Shown here: positions 18,284 through 26,759 of the stretch, one piece after another | Numbering within the stretch: the stretch's first letter is position 1 | How the letters are laid out: each line of letters opens with the position of its first letter | Assembly (NCBI GenBank): GCA_964561495.1 | Contig: CAZLPW010000004.1 | Location: 5,498 to 69,497 of the forward strand | DNA length: 64,000 bases | DNA from: CAZLPW01 sp964561495 | GTDB taxonomy: Bacteria; Fidelibacterota; Marinisomatia; Marinisomatales; UBA1611 | Direction of reading: 5' to 3' | Position numbers and translations under genes: made by a program | The notes under the pieces: model-generated | Seen by the model: the letters and a program-made list of their open reading frames with translations, nothing else | The model's database searches: none | Told to the model about the DNA's origin: nothing

Positions 18284-20674
18284 TTAAAATTGATTTCCAA
18301 AAGTAATTGTTGTTTTCCAAGTTCCCTCTCTTTTGCCATCAACAATATTATCAAAACCATAACCCATATCAAAGCCTAGCATACCTATCATTGGCATAAA
18401 AAATCTTATGCCAGCCCCAATCGAGCGTCTCAAATTTAATGGGCCACTTCGAGGAACATCAAAGCTTTCCGCTAAAAACAATGATGACCAAACATTCCCT
18501 GCCTCAGCAAAAATCATTCCATAAACAACGGGGTTTTCAGCAAATGGGAATCTAAATTCGGTATTGATTTTTAATAATGATTCACCACCAATTGGATTAC
18601 CTGAACTTGTTAATGGACCTACTCTGTTATCTTCATAACCTCGTAGAGGATTACCATATGGTATCCCATTCCCACCCATTATAAATTTTTCATCAAATGG
18701 AATAATTGATTGTGATTTTTCAATAGACGGCAATTCTTTAATTACACCTAGTTTGATAGAACTTGTTAGCACAAATTTCCAAAATGTAGGAGTGTAAAAC
18801 TCTAGATTTAATACATGTTTATGAAAATCTTCATTCCCACCTAAAAACCAGCCTCCAATTGTAGACTGTAATGAAAATAGAGAACCCATAGTAGTAAATT
18901 CAGGTCGATCTCTACTATCACGGCGAATAGACTGAATAATTTTCACCCCATCAGTCTTTTCTAAGCCACCAACATAACGATTCAGGTCTTCTTGACTATT
19001 TGCAGAATACTTTTTCCGATCCATTCGTAAAGACCAACTTCCTCTAAAAAAATCATCTGGCCATTTGAATATCCGACCCCAAGTTAAACTTCCTCCCGCA
19101 ACGGTATAATCTATTGGTGAATAATATGTAGAAGATCCGCCTCTGAATGAATAAAATATGGAAGCCCCAAGTAAATTTTTTGTATCATTTACCATTGGAT
19201 CAGTAAAACTAATACTTGCTGATTGATATTTAGTTGGAGTGGTTCCCATTATACTATAATTAGTACCTATGTTAAAGTTAATATTTAAGCTTTGCCCCTT
19301 ACCTCTCCAATTAGGTAAAGCCAAACCACCACCACCCATCAAACCATACGGACCAGAATAGCCCATGTTGGCATTTGCCTGTCCTGCTGGTTTTTCTTCC
19401 ACTTCAAGAACAATATCAACCTTGTCTTCATCAACTGGCACGACATCTGGTAAAACATTTCCAAAAAAATTAAGCATCCAAACTTCTCTCTGGCTTCTGA
19501 TTAAACGATCTCGATTAAATACATCTCCTGGGAAAATCCTTAATTGACGACGTATTACATTCTCTCTTGTTCGAGTATTACCCGCTATAACAATATGATT
19601 AACATAAACCTTATGATTTTCCGTAATAATAAAATTTATATCAATGGAATCCGTCCCTATGGGAGTTATTTTAGGATCAATACGACTCCAAATGTAGCCT
19701 CTATCCATATATAGCCCTTGAACCCGATCGAAAACTGCAATATTAAATTCTTTTTTACTATACCTGTCTCCTATCTCTAAAGAAAGCACACGATTTAGGC
19801 GGTCTTCATCAAATAAGGTGTTTCCCTCCCATGTAAAATTTCGATATTTGTATTGATAGCCTTCATCTACTTTTATTATAACATCCATCTTTTTCAAATT
19901 ATCGGTATATATAATAGTATCTTTTAAAATAGTAAAATCACGATACCCTTTATCATGATAAAAATTATTTAACAAATCTAAATCATCTTTGAATTTCTTT
20001 TCATCATATGTACCTCTCCAAAAAAGGTATAGCCTTTGTTGTTTTATTTCCTTCAACTTCCATCTTAGTCTAAAATCTGAAAAAGCTTTATTACCTTCAA
20101 ATATTATTTTTCTGATTTTTACTTTTTTATTTTCAACTATAAAAAATTTAATATCTTTTACTAAATCTGCTGCTTTCCCTTCATAGAGTGTAGAAGGTTT
20201 TTCAGGTGTTAATAATTTTGATGTAACTTGAGCATTCAGATATCCTTTTTCTTTATATATTTCTTTTATTTTTTTTTCTATTTCATACAAAGTATTTGGT
20301 CTTATACGCTGCCCTTTCACAAAATCTAATTCTTCAATAATTTTTTTAGATTTAATTTTCTTATTACCCTTAAATAACAAATCAGAAAGAATCGGATTTT
20401 CCCTTACCACTATTGTAATACTCAACTTATCTAATACAGAATTATTTAAGCGTAATTGCACATCTTCAAACAGACCTAAATTCCAAAGTCTCTTAACTGC
20501 TCTTTGAAATTCTGTATTATTAACCTTAAGACCTTCGCGTAAACCAGAAGTAAACAAAATAGTATTTTGTGATGACAAAATATTTCCCTCAACAGAAACT
20601 TCTGATATAGTAATCTCTTGATTTTGACTGAATACTAAAGAAAAGAAAATGATTAGATAATATATTTTTTTCAT
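18284..20674 (-). CDS. bamA: Outer-membrane protein assembly factor BamA
   Basis: This 796-residue protein has a signal peptide (about 1-17), five POTRA domains (about 20-420) and a C-terminal 16-strand-type Omp85 barrel (about 430-796). The barrel includes an RGYE loop motif (PLRGYEDN) and ends in a terminal Phe. BamA inserts beta-barrel proteins into the outer membrane. It follows uppS by 20 bases and leads into ompH and lpxD. The ATG at 20674 has no clear Shine-Dalgarno sequence and may depend on upstream translation. Confidence 0.95.
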   Translation of the reverse strand: MKKIYYLIIFFSLVFSQNQEITISEVSVEGNILSSQNTILFTSGLREGLKVNNTEFQRAVKRLWNLGLFEDVQLRLNNSVLDKLSITIVVRENPILSDLLFKGNKKIKSKKIIEELDFVKGQRIRPNTLYEIEKKIKEIYKEKGYLNAQVTSKLLTPEKPSTLYEGKAADLVKDIKFFIVENKKVKIRKIIFEGNKAFSDFRLRWKLKEIKQQRLYLFWRGTYDEKKFKDDLDLLNNFYHDKGYRDFTILKDTIIYTDNLKKMDVIIKVDEGYQYKYRNFTWEGNTLFDEDRLNRVLSLEIGDRYSKKEFNIAVFDRVQGLYMDRGYIWSRIDPKITPIGTDSIDINFIITENHKVYVNHIVIAGNTRTRENVIRRQLRIFPGDVFNRDRLIRSQREVWMLNFFGNVLPDVVPVDEDKVDIVLEVEEKPAGQANANMGYSGPYGLMGGGGLALPNWRGKGQSLNINFNIGTNYSIMGTTPTKYQSASISFTDPMVNDTKNLLGASIFYSFRGGSSTYYSPIDYTVAGGSLTWGRIFKWPDDFFRGSWSLRMDRKKYSANSQEDLNRYVGGLEKTDGVKIIQSIRRDSRDRPEFTTMGSLFSLQSTIGGWFLGGNEDFHKHVLNLEFYTPTFWKFVLTSSIKLGVIKELPSIEKSQSIIPFDEKFIMGGNGIPYGNPLRGYEDNRVGPLTSSGNPIGGESLLKINTEFRFPFAENPVVYGMIFAEAGNVWSSLFLAESFDVPRSGPLNLRRSIGAGIRFFMPMIGMLGFDMGYGFDNIVDGKREGTWKTTITFGNQF

Positions 20675-20694
20675 TATTACTTGATTAGGGATAT

Positions 20695-21432
20695 TTACTC
20701 AAACACCTTTCCGAATCTTCTTTCTCTAGATTGATAATCTAATAAAGATTTAATTAGCTCCCCTTCACGAAAATCAGGCCAATATGTTTCAGTAAGATAT
20801 ATTTCCGAATAAGCAATTTGCCAAAGCAAAAAATTACTAATTCTGTTTTCTCCACTAGTTCTTATTAATAGATCTGGATCTGGAAATTCAGATGTGTATA
20901 ATTCCTTTGAAAAACTGCTTTCATCAATTTGTCCTATTTTCATTATCCCATTTTTTACCTTTTCAGATATTTTTTTTACACCATTTAAGATTTCTTGCCT
21001 ACTCCCATAACTTAGAGCTAAACAAAGCTTTAAACCCGTATTGTTTTTAGTCAGCTCTTCTCCATCCTGGATACCTTTTTTTGTTCTCAGCGGCAATTGA
21101 TCAATATCACCTATAGTTTTAAAACAAACATTGTTTTTATTTAATTCCCGAACCTCAATATTAATTGTATTTAACAGCAATCTCATCAAAGCATTAACCT
21201 CATTTTGAGGCCTATTCCAATTTTCAGTAGAAAAAGTATAAAGCGTTAAATACTTAACACCAATTTCTCCGCAAACTCGTGTTATTTCCCTAACAGAGTT
21301 TATACCTTGTCTATGCCCTGAAATCCTTGGAAGATTTTTTTCTTTTGCCCAACGACCATTCCCATCCATAATAATAGCTATATGTTTTGGAATATTCCCT
21401 TGCTCAACTTTATATCGAATTGACTTATCCAT
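20695..21432 (-). CDS. uppS: Undecaprenyl diphosphate synthase
   Basis: This 245-residue cis-prenyltransferase has the MDGNGRWA motif (Asp23) at the N-terminus, a GHRQG segment, and the later DPDLLIRTSGE and RRFGK motifs. It extends farnesyl diphosphate to the C55 carrier used for wall and LPS precursors. It appears to be the first gene of the envelope cluster, with 93 bases separating it from mrp upstream on the same strand. Confidence 0.96.
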   Translation of the reverse strand: MDKSIRYKVEQGNIPKHIAIIMDGNGRWAKEKNLPRISGHRQGINSVREITRVCGEIGVKYLTLYTFSTENWNRPQNEVNALMRLLLNTINIEVRELNKNNVCFKTIGDIDQLPLRTKKGIQDGEELTKNNTGLKLCLALSYGSRQEILNGVKKISEKVKNGIMKIGQIDESSFSKELYTSEFPDPDLLIRTSGENRISNFLLWQIAYSEIYLTETYWPDFREGELIKSLLDYQSRERRFGKVFE

Positions 21433-21525
21433 ATAGTAAAAAAATCTAAAAGAACTTAACCTTTAAGCCTAATTAAATAGTATTGTCATTTAGGTTTATT
21501 TTTTTTTTATCAAAAAATCAAGATT

Positions 21526-22647
21526 TTAGTTAGATGTGATTTTATCAAATATATTATTTGCTATTTCAAAATAAATTTTGCTTAAATATGATTTTGGGTC
21601 TTTTTCAACAATTGGCATTCCATTATCCGTTGTTTCCACAATATCTGGAGAAATAGGAATTTTACCTAAGAGAGAAACGCCCAGTCGCTCACTCTCCAAC
21701 TTTCCAGCACCTGATTTAAATAAATCTATATTATGTGAAAAATAACCCTTTTCTTTTATATCAACTTTTTTGCCATCAATTATTAAGGAAGAAGCCGAAT
21801 GACAATCTATTATTTGTCCATTTATTGAATAGCCAGACATGTTTTCTATAACACCAAGTACAGGCGCATTCACTTTACGAAACATATCAGCTCCCTTGCG
21901 GACGTCAGCTAATGCAATATCTTGAGGAGTTGTTACTATTATTGCTCCTGATATTTTTAGTTTCTGAGTTAAGGTTAATTGAACATCCCCTGTCCCAGGA
22001 GGAAGATCCAAAACTAATATATCAAGCTTCCCCCATTCGACATCCCTAAAAAATTGTTCTGTCATCCTAGCCACAAGTGGCCCTCTCCAAATCGCTGGCG
22101 TTTCGCTACCACTTACAAAACCAAAACTCATTACTTCCATATCATAACGTTTAATTGGAATTAATTTTTTTTCTTGATTCATAGAAGGCTGTTTATTAGT
22201 TCCTAAAATTATTGGAAGTGATGGACCATATATATCTAAGTCCAACAAACCAACCTTTTTCCCATTTGATTTAAATGCACAAGCTAAATTAGCGGCAACA
22301 GTTGATTTCCCTACCCCTCCTTTTCCACTTGCAACAGCAATAATAGATGTTACATTCTCTAAAATTAAATTTTGATTAATTTGGTTTTGACTATTCTGAT
22401 TAACTGAAGGTTGAGATGTTTCAACCATCAAAACATTTACTTCTTTAAAATCTTTTGAAAGGATGCTTTTTATATTTTTAACAACTAATTGTTTTTTTTC
22501 CTGATTCTGTGAACTAATTGACAATGAGATATTTACTGTATAATCATCTATTTTGATATCTTTTACCATTCCAAATGATACAATATCACGATTAAAACCT
22601 GGATAAGAAATCGACTCTAATAACTTTAAAATATCTTGTTTATTCAT
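21526..22647 (-). CDS. mrp: Mrp/ApbC-family P-loop ATPase (Fe-S carrier)
   Basis: This 373-residue protein has an N-terminal MIP18/DUF59 domain (about 1-80), a linker rich in Asn and Gln, and an Mrp ATPase with the deviant Walker A GKGGVGKS (about 108-115). Mrp proteins load Fe-S clusters onto target enzymes. The usual C-terminal CxxC that bridges the cluster is not present: the equivalent stretch after ENMSGYS has a single Cys. I chose ATG 22647; a TTG at 22668 would lie inside the terminator hairpin just upstream. No Shine-Dalgarno sequence is visible. Confidence 0.9.
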   Translation of the reverse strand: MNKQDILKLLESISYPGFNRDIVSFGMVKDIKIDDYTVNISLSISSQNQEKKQLVVKNIKSILSKDFKEVNVLMVETSQPSVNQNSQNQINQNLILENVTSIIAVASGKGGVGKSTVAANLACAFKSNGKKVGLLDLDIYGPSLPIILGTNKQPSMNQEKKLIPIKRYDMEVMSFGFVSGSETPAIWRGPLVARMTEQFFRDVEWGKLDILVLDLPPGTGDVQLTLTQKLKISGAIIVTTPQDIALADVRKGADMFRKVNAPVLGVIENMSGYSINGQIIDCHSASSLIIDGKKVDIKEKGYFSHNIDLFKSGAGKLESERLGVSLLGKIPISPDIVETTDNGMPIVEKDPKSYLSKIYFEIANNIFDKITSN

Positions 22648-22654
22648 TTTAATA

Positions 22655-22684
22655 AAAAACGGTTGCAAAAATGCAACCGTTTTA
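22655..22684 (-). terminator. Rho-independent terminator after the ferredoxin gene
   Basis: An eight-base-pair perfect stem (CGGTTGCA with TGCAACCG), with A/T pairs extending its base, closes a four-base loop. Read on the minus strand it is followed by a run of T. It sits 24 bases past the ferredoxin stop and ends 8 bases before the mrp ATG. The A tract on the other side would let it work in both directions, but only the minus strand has a gene leading into it. Confidence 0.8.
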
Positions 22685-22707
22685 CATTTATTTTATTAGG
22701 ATTTAGA

Positions 22708-23010
22708 TTACCCTGAATATTCTTGACCAAACCATTCATAATTAATTTTTATGTACTTCCCCCATTCTTCAGGTACTTCACTTTCTTCAAAAATTGCTTC
22801 TACAGGGCACTCTGGCTCGCAAGCACCACAATCAATACATTCCTCGGGATTTATGTAGAGCTGTTTCCCGTCAGGATCAAACCCATCTTCTTTTGCCTCA
22901 GCTCCAGCACCCTCTTTGTCTTCAGGTCCATGAATACAGTCAACTGGACAAACCTCAACACAAGCAGTATCACAAGTGTCAACACAGGGCTCCGCAATTA
23001 TGTAAGTCAT
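22708..23010 (-). CDS. 7Fe-type ([3Fe-4S][4Fe-4S]) ferredoxin
   Basis: This 100-residue protein follows the FdxA/Azotobacter FdI cysteine pattern. Cys9, Cys17 and Cys68 are positioned for a 3Fe-4S cluster. Cys21, Cys58, Cys61 and Cys64 are positioned for a 4Fe-4S cluster. Between the halves is an acidic insert of about 20 residues (roughly 27-50) compared with FdI. It is probably a low-potential electron carrier in the cytosol. AAGGAG at 23017-23022 lies six bases before the ATG, a promoter candidate lies upstream, and a strong terminator follows, so it appears to be its own transcript. Confidence 0.92.
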   Translation of the reverse strand: MTYIIAEPCVDTCDTACVEVCPVDCIHGPEDKEGAGAEAKEDGFDPDGKQLYINPEECIDCGACEPECPVEAIFEESEVPEEWGKYIKINYEWFGQEYSG

Positions 23011-23064
23011 TTTATACTCCTTAAGTATTTATTTTAGTTCCAAGTCCGTTTTTAATTTAAAAGT

Positions 23065-23093
23065 TTAATATTAGAGTAAAAAATGTTTTACAA
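23065..23093 (-). promoter_or_regulatory. Candidate sigma-70-type promoter for the ferredoxin gene
   Basis: On the minus strand TTGTAA (23093-23088) and TATTAA (23070-23065) are separated by 17 bases, each matching four of six consensus positions. The predicted start lies about 45 bases before the ferredoxin ATG. In DNA this AT-rich such matches arise by chance, so this is only a candidate. Confidence 0.35.
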
Positions 23094-23157
23094 TTAATAT
23101 CTGACTTTTCGTATAATTATTTTTTCAACAACACTGCCTTTAAATAGAATTTAATTT

Positions 23158-24501
23158 TTATCGAGCAAGCGCTCCCATAGGATCCCATGGTTTCAATGGA
23201 ATCATTTTTGATTCGCTATAAATTTCAAACATCTTATCTGGCAAATAAGATTTATGAACAACAACCTCATAAGTATATTCATCAAACCACTTATCTGTCA
23301 TTATATAATAGCCCTTATCACCATTTTTATTGCCCCAGCTGTTTTCTACTCTCCATTTATTAGAATTTCCTTTTGAATCTAAATCTACACCAGTGAATAA
23401 CATCGCATGAGTCATCGCACTATCTCCATATTCCAAACGTTCAGATTTGTTTAGGTTAAATTTAGTACTATAAAAAAGATCAAAATCAAAAAGGTCCATA
23501 TCCATTACCCCTAAATCTCGATGGAGATGTTTACCAACATCACATCCAAACCATACTGGCTCTTCGTTTTGTATTGATTTTATTGCTGCTTGCTTCATAA
23601 CAATACTATCAACATTTAAATACCTGATCGGTTCTCCCTCTATAACATTCCCCAAAAACTCAACTGTGTAAACTTTATTATAATTTTTGTCAGGCATTGG
23701 GCAATTAATCAAGCAAACATATTCATTTAAATTTAAACCGACATGGCTCTTATAAAAATCAACAGGATTAATCTTTTCAAATCTTTGAAATTCATTATTT
23801 TTATTTTTTATCTGCCAATCAAAACAACTTGGCGGTGCACCAATATGAATAGTAAGCAATCGAAAAATTGTTTCTAACATTTGGTGTTTTAATTCCTTTA
23901 AATCCTCTTCTGATGCTCCATTATTTTTTGCTTCTCTCAAATCTTTTGCATACTCACGAAGTTTTCTAGTTATCATACGATTCATTCGACCAGATTTACT
24001 CGTGTGATAAGTTTCAGGCATTACCGATTGGGGAACCACACCGTATTTATTAATAAGATTTACCCACATATCCCATTGCCCACCATCTTGAATAGGGTTC
24101 GATAATAAATGCATCACAATACGACTATTAGATGGTTTGTTTGAAGTATTTAAAATTGACTCTAAAAAATAATTAGCTTTTTCAAGCTTATCCCAAAACA
24201 TAAAATAACTCTGCGAAAATTGAAAATCTTTTAGCTTATGCTTCCTCCCTAAATACAATCTAAATAAATTCAATCCTGCAAAACCCCAACAACGGCCACT
24301 GCTTTTCTGGTTTGTTGCTGGCATTTCATCTTTTATGAAATTAGAGAATGTGTGATCTATTTTTTTAAATTGATCCCAATTGATTGAAACCTCTGTTATT
24401 TGATTTCTAATGGCTGCATTTCTTGCGATTTTTAGTTTTTCATCATTTTTCAAGTTTTTTAAAAATAGATCGATATTATCTAAAGTTATAGAATTTGGCA
24501 T
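23158..24501 (-). CDS. pepC: C1-family aminopeptidase C / bleomycin hydrolase
   Basis: This 447-residue protein has the papain-like triad in family order: Cys71 in QKSSGRCWGF, His365 in THAMLFTG and Asn387 in RVENSWG. The length matches PepC/bleomycin hydrolase, a cytosolic hexameric aminopeptidase. No signal peptide is seen. A GGAG lies five bases before the ATG. It is followed by 147 bases before the ferredoxin gene, with no clear terminator. Confidence 0.93.
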   Translation of the reverse strand: MPNSITLDNIDLFLKNLKNDEKLKIARNAAIRNQITEVSINWDQFKKIDHTFSNFIKDEMPATNQKSSGRCWGFAGLNLFRLYLGRKHKLKDFQFSQSYFMFWDKLEKANYFLESILNTSNKPSNSRIVMHLLSNPIQDGGQWDMWVNLINKYGVVPQSVMPETYHTSKSGRMNRMITRKLREYAKDLREAKNNGASEEDLKELKHQMLETIFRLLTIHIGAPPSCFDWQIKNKNNEFQRFEKINPVDFYKSHVGLNLNEYVCLINCPMPDKNYNKVYTVEFLGNVIEGEPIRYLNVDSIVMKQAAIKSIQNEEPVWFGCDVGKHLHRDLGVMDMDLFDFDLFYSTKFNLNKSERLEYGDSAMTHAMLFTGVDLDSKGNSNKWRVENSWGNKNGDKGYYIMTDKWFDEYTYEVVVHKSYLPDKMFEIYSESKMIPLKPWDPMGALAR

Positions 24502-24534
24502 ACTATCTCCATTTCAGTATTTATATTTAAAAGT

Positions 24535-25245
24535 TTATTTTAATAAATCTTGGATTTTGTTTTTCACTAAATCACGTAATTCTTCTACATTAAGATCCGA
24601 ATATTTAGCAAAGTGAATTGGACTGCCAAATCTAGCCCTTATTAAACTCGGTTTCAGTCGCCAGTCCGTTTTTTTCTTTGCTTCAAAAGCATTTATTAGC
24701 GCTATTGGTACAATAGTTGCGCCTGTATTTAATGCTAAATGAAATGGCCCTTTTTTAAAATTTCCCATTTTACCTGTGATTGTTCTTGTTCCTTCTGGTG
24801 CTATAATTATAGAGGTTCCTTTACGAATAATTTTCTCGGCAGATTTCAGTGTTCCTATGGCTTTTTTTAAATGTTTCCTATCTATTGGAATTCCTCCATA
24901 TTTTTTTGCTACAGCACCAAATATAGGCCAACGAAATTCCTCGTAGGCACCTATAGCTGTTGTATAATGTTTTAAAAAAGCTACTACCATAAATTGATCA
25001 AACATCGATACATGATTAAACATATATAAATATGGGGCATTTTTTCCTTGAGGAATATTCCCCTCTTTTACTAACCATTGCCCCGCAAAAAAACACGATA
25101 ACCAACAAAACGGTCTTAGGAGATAATGAAAATTTTTTAAAGGAACAAAATAAAGGGAAAAAAAAAGGAAAATTAATCCAAAGAACATAAATATTATCCA
25201 TATTGGCCAAATAATAATCGAGATAAAAAATTTATACAAATTCAT
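24535..25245 (-). CDS. plsC: 1-acyl-sn-glycerol-3-phosphate acyltransferase
   Basis: This 236-residue membrane protein has an N-terminal hydrophobic stretch (about 8-50), the HX4D motif NHVSMFD (His78, Asp83) and the later EGTRT motif. PlsC makes phosphatidic acid from lysophosphatidic acid. A related lysophospholipid acyltransferase role is possible, but all PlsC motifs are intact. It lies four bases after mutY. Confidence 0.88.
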   Translation of the reverse strand: MNLYKFFISIIIWPIWIIFMFFGLIFLFFSLYFVPLKNFHYLLRPFCWLSCFFAGQWLVKEGNIPQGKNAPYLYMFNHVSMFDQFMVVAFLKHYTTAIGAYEEFRWPIFGAVAKKYGGIPIDRKHLKKAIGTLKSAEKIIRKGTSIIIAPEGTRTITGKMGNFKKGPFHLALNTGATIVPIALINAFEAKKKTDWRLKPSLIRARFGSPIHFAKYSDLNVEELRDLVKNKIQDLLK

Positions 25246-25249
25246 AATT

Positions 25250-26296
25250 TTATTTTATTATGGAAAATAATTTATGATTAGCTTTAGGAAAAGCAAATTG
25301 ATCTATCTGTTTTGAATTTATCCATCGATGCTCTTTTTCAAAAGGAGCTATCTTGGATTTTTCTTTACAATTAAATCCATGCATAGTGATTGAAAAATGA
25401 GAATACTTATGCTTAATAACCCCGATTTTCTCATTTACTTTAATTTCTGATCCACATTCATTTTTAACCTTTTTTTCTAAAGCAGTAATTAAAGATTCAT
25501 CGTTGCTAATTTTACCACCTGGGAATTCCCACAGCCCGCCTAACATTGAATTAATATCCCTTTTTTGAATATAAAATTTATCTTTTCTCCAAATTAAACC
25601 TACGACAACAGTAAAATTAGGCGTTTTCTTTTTAACTAATTTGATAGGATATTTTTCAGGGTTATTATTCAAATAACCTACGCAATTTTTTTTTATTGGA
25701 CATTTATTACAATTAGGCTTTTTTGGACGACAAATAATTGAACCTAAATCCATCATAGCCTGATTAAAATCACCAGGTCGCTGACTTGGGATCCATGATT
25801 TTAGCTTGTTTTTTATCCATTTATAATTTTTGGGAGTAGTATTCTTTATTCCTAGATATCTAGACATAATCCGTTTAACATTTCCATCGATTGCAGGTAT
25901 TTTTTGATCAAAAGCAATAGATAAAACGGCTGCAGCTGTATACTCTCCAACACCTGGTAATGCAATAAATTGTTTATAATCTTGAGGGATGACACCCTTG
26001 TAAAGATGTAAAACAATTTTTGAAGATTTATGAAAATTATTACATCTGGCGTAATACCCTAACCCTTCCCATCTTTTTAATAATTCAGAAAATTTGGCTT
26101 TAGCTACATGATTTAGAGTAGGATACTTTTTTACCCAATTATTATAATATGGGATAACTGTGTTAATTTGTGTTTGTTGTAACATTATTTCTGATATCCA
26201 AATTTTATATGGATCATTCGTTAAACGAAAAGGTAGCTTTCGGTGGTTTGAATCATACCAATCGAGCAATTTTTTAATTATCGATTTTACCTGCAT
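25250..26296 (-). CDS. mutY: A/G-specific adenine glycosylase MutY
   Basis: This 348-residue DNA repair enzyme has catalytic Glu36 (SEIMLQQTQ), the helix-hairpin-helix LPGVGEYTA, and Asp137 (IDGNVKR). The Fe-S cluster ligands are Cys189, Cys196, Cys199 and Cys205. A C-terminal NUDIX-like domain (about 228-348, with GGLWEFPGG) recognises 8-oxoguanine. It removes adenine mispaired with 8-oxoG. The gene sits eight bases after the MarR-family gene. Confidence 0.95.
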   Translation of the reverse strand: MQVKSIIKKLLDWYDSNHRKLPFRLTNDPYKIWISEIMLQQTQINTVIPYYNNWVKKYPTLNHVAKAKFSELLKRWEGLGYYARCNNFHKSSKIVLHLYKGVIPQDYKQFIALPGVGEYTAAAVLSIAFDQKIPAIDGNVKRIMSRYLGIKNTTPKNYKWIKNKLKSWIPSQRPGDFNQAMMDLGSIICRPKKPNCNKCPIKKNCVGYLNNNPEKYPIKLVKKKTPNFTVVVGLIWRKDKFYIQKRDINSMLGGLWEFPGGKISNDESLITALEKKVKNECGSEIKVNEKIGVIKHKYSHFSITMHGFNCKEKSKIAPFEKEHRWINSKQIDQFAFPKANHKLFSIIK

Positions 26297-26304
26297 AACA
26301 TAAA

Positions 26305-26727
26305 TTAATTTTCGAGCTCCAATTTTGAAATTAACCAGTGTATAGATGATAACTGATCATTAAACTTTGATTTTTGATTTGAATCTAATCCCTTCTCAAA
26401 CAGAGACCCGAGGCTATCTATTTTGTATTCTATTTCTTTTTGAAAAATTTCTCCATTAGGGGTTAAAAAAACTTTTACAACTCTACTATCTAATTCACTT
26501 CGATTTCTTATTACCCAACCTTTTTTTTCTAATCCAATTATTAAGCGTGTTGCAGTACTATTATCAATCCCCAGTCTTTCTGCAATAGTTGACATATCCA
26601 CCCCTTCATACTCAATAATAGAAATAGCAAGTATTTGAGGAAACGAAACATTCTGAATATTTATTTTTTTTTTAAATACCGTTTGTAATGATACCAATAA
26701 AGAAAATAACAATTCTCCATAATTCAT
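26305..26727 (-). CDS. MarR-family transcriptional regulator
   Basis: This 140-residue protein has a winged-helix fold typical of MarR. It shows the recognition-helix segment MSTIAERLGIDNSTATRLI and a wing with an acidic/basic tip (IRNRSELDSRVVKVFLTPNG). Such dimers usually repress nearby genes until a ligand binds. Its ligand and operator are unknown. It lies between mutY and the lipase gene; no clear palindrome stands out upstream. Confidence 0.88.
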   Translation of the reverse strand: MNYGELLFSLLVSLQTVFKKKINIQNVSFPQILAISIIEYEGVDMSTIAERLGIDNSTATRLIIGLEKKGWVIRNRSELDSRVVKVFLTPNGEIFQKEIEYKIDSLGSLFEKGLDSNQKSKFNDQLSSIHWLISKLELEN

Positions 26728-26759
26728 GCTTTTAAATTACAAATAACAACTCTTCTAAA

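Noticed and set aside
21481..21525. Terminator after mrp
   Set aside because: There is a short AT palindrome, but its stem is weak, and on the minus strand it is followed by A-rich, not T-rich, sequence.
22723..23037. Two overlapping plus-strand frames over the ferredoxin gene
   Set aside because: They are antisense to an intact ferredoxin with a good ribosome-binding site and have no features of their own.
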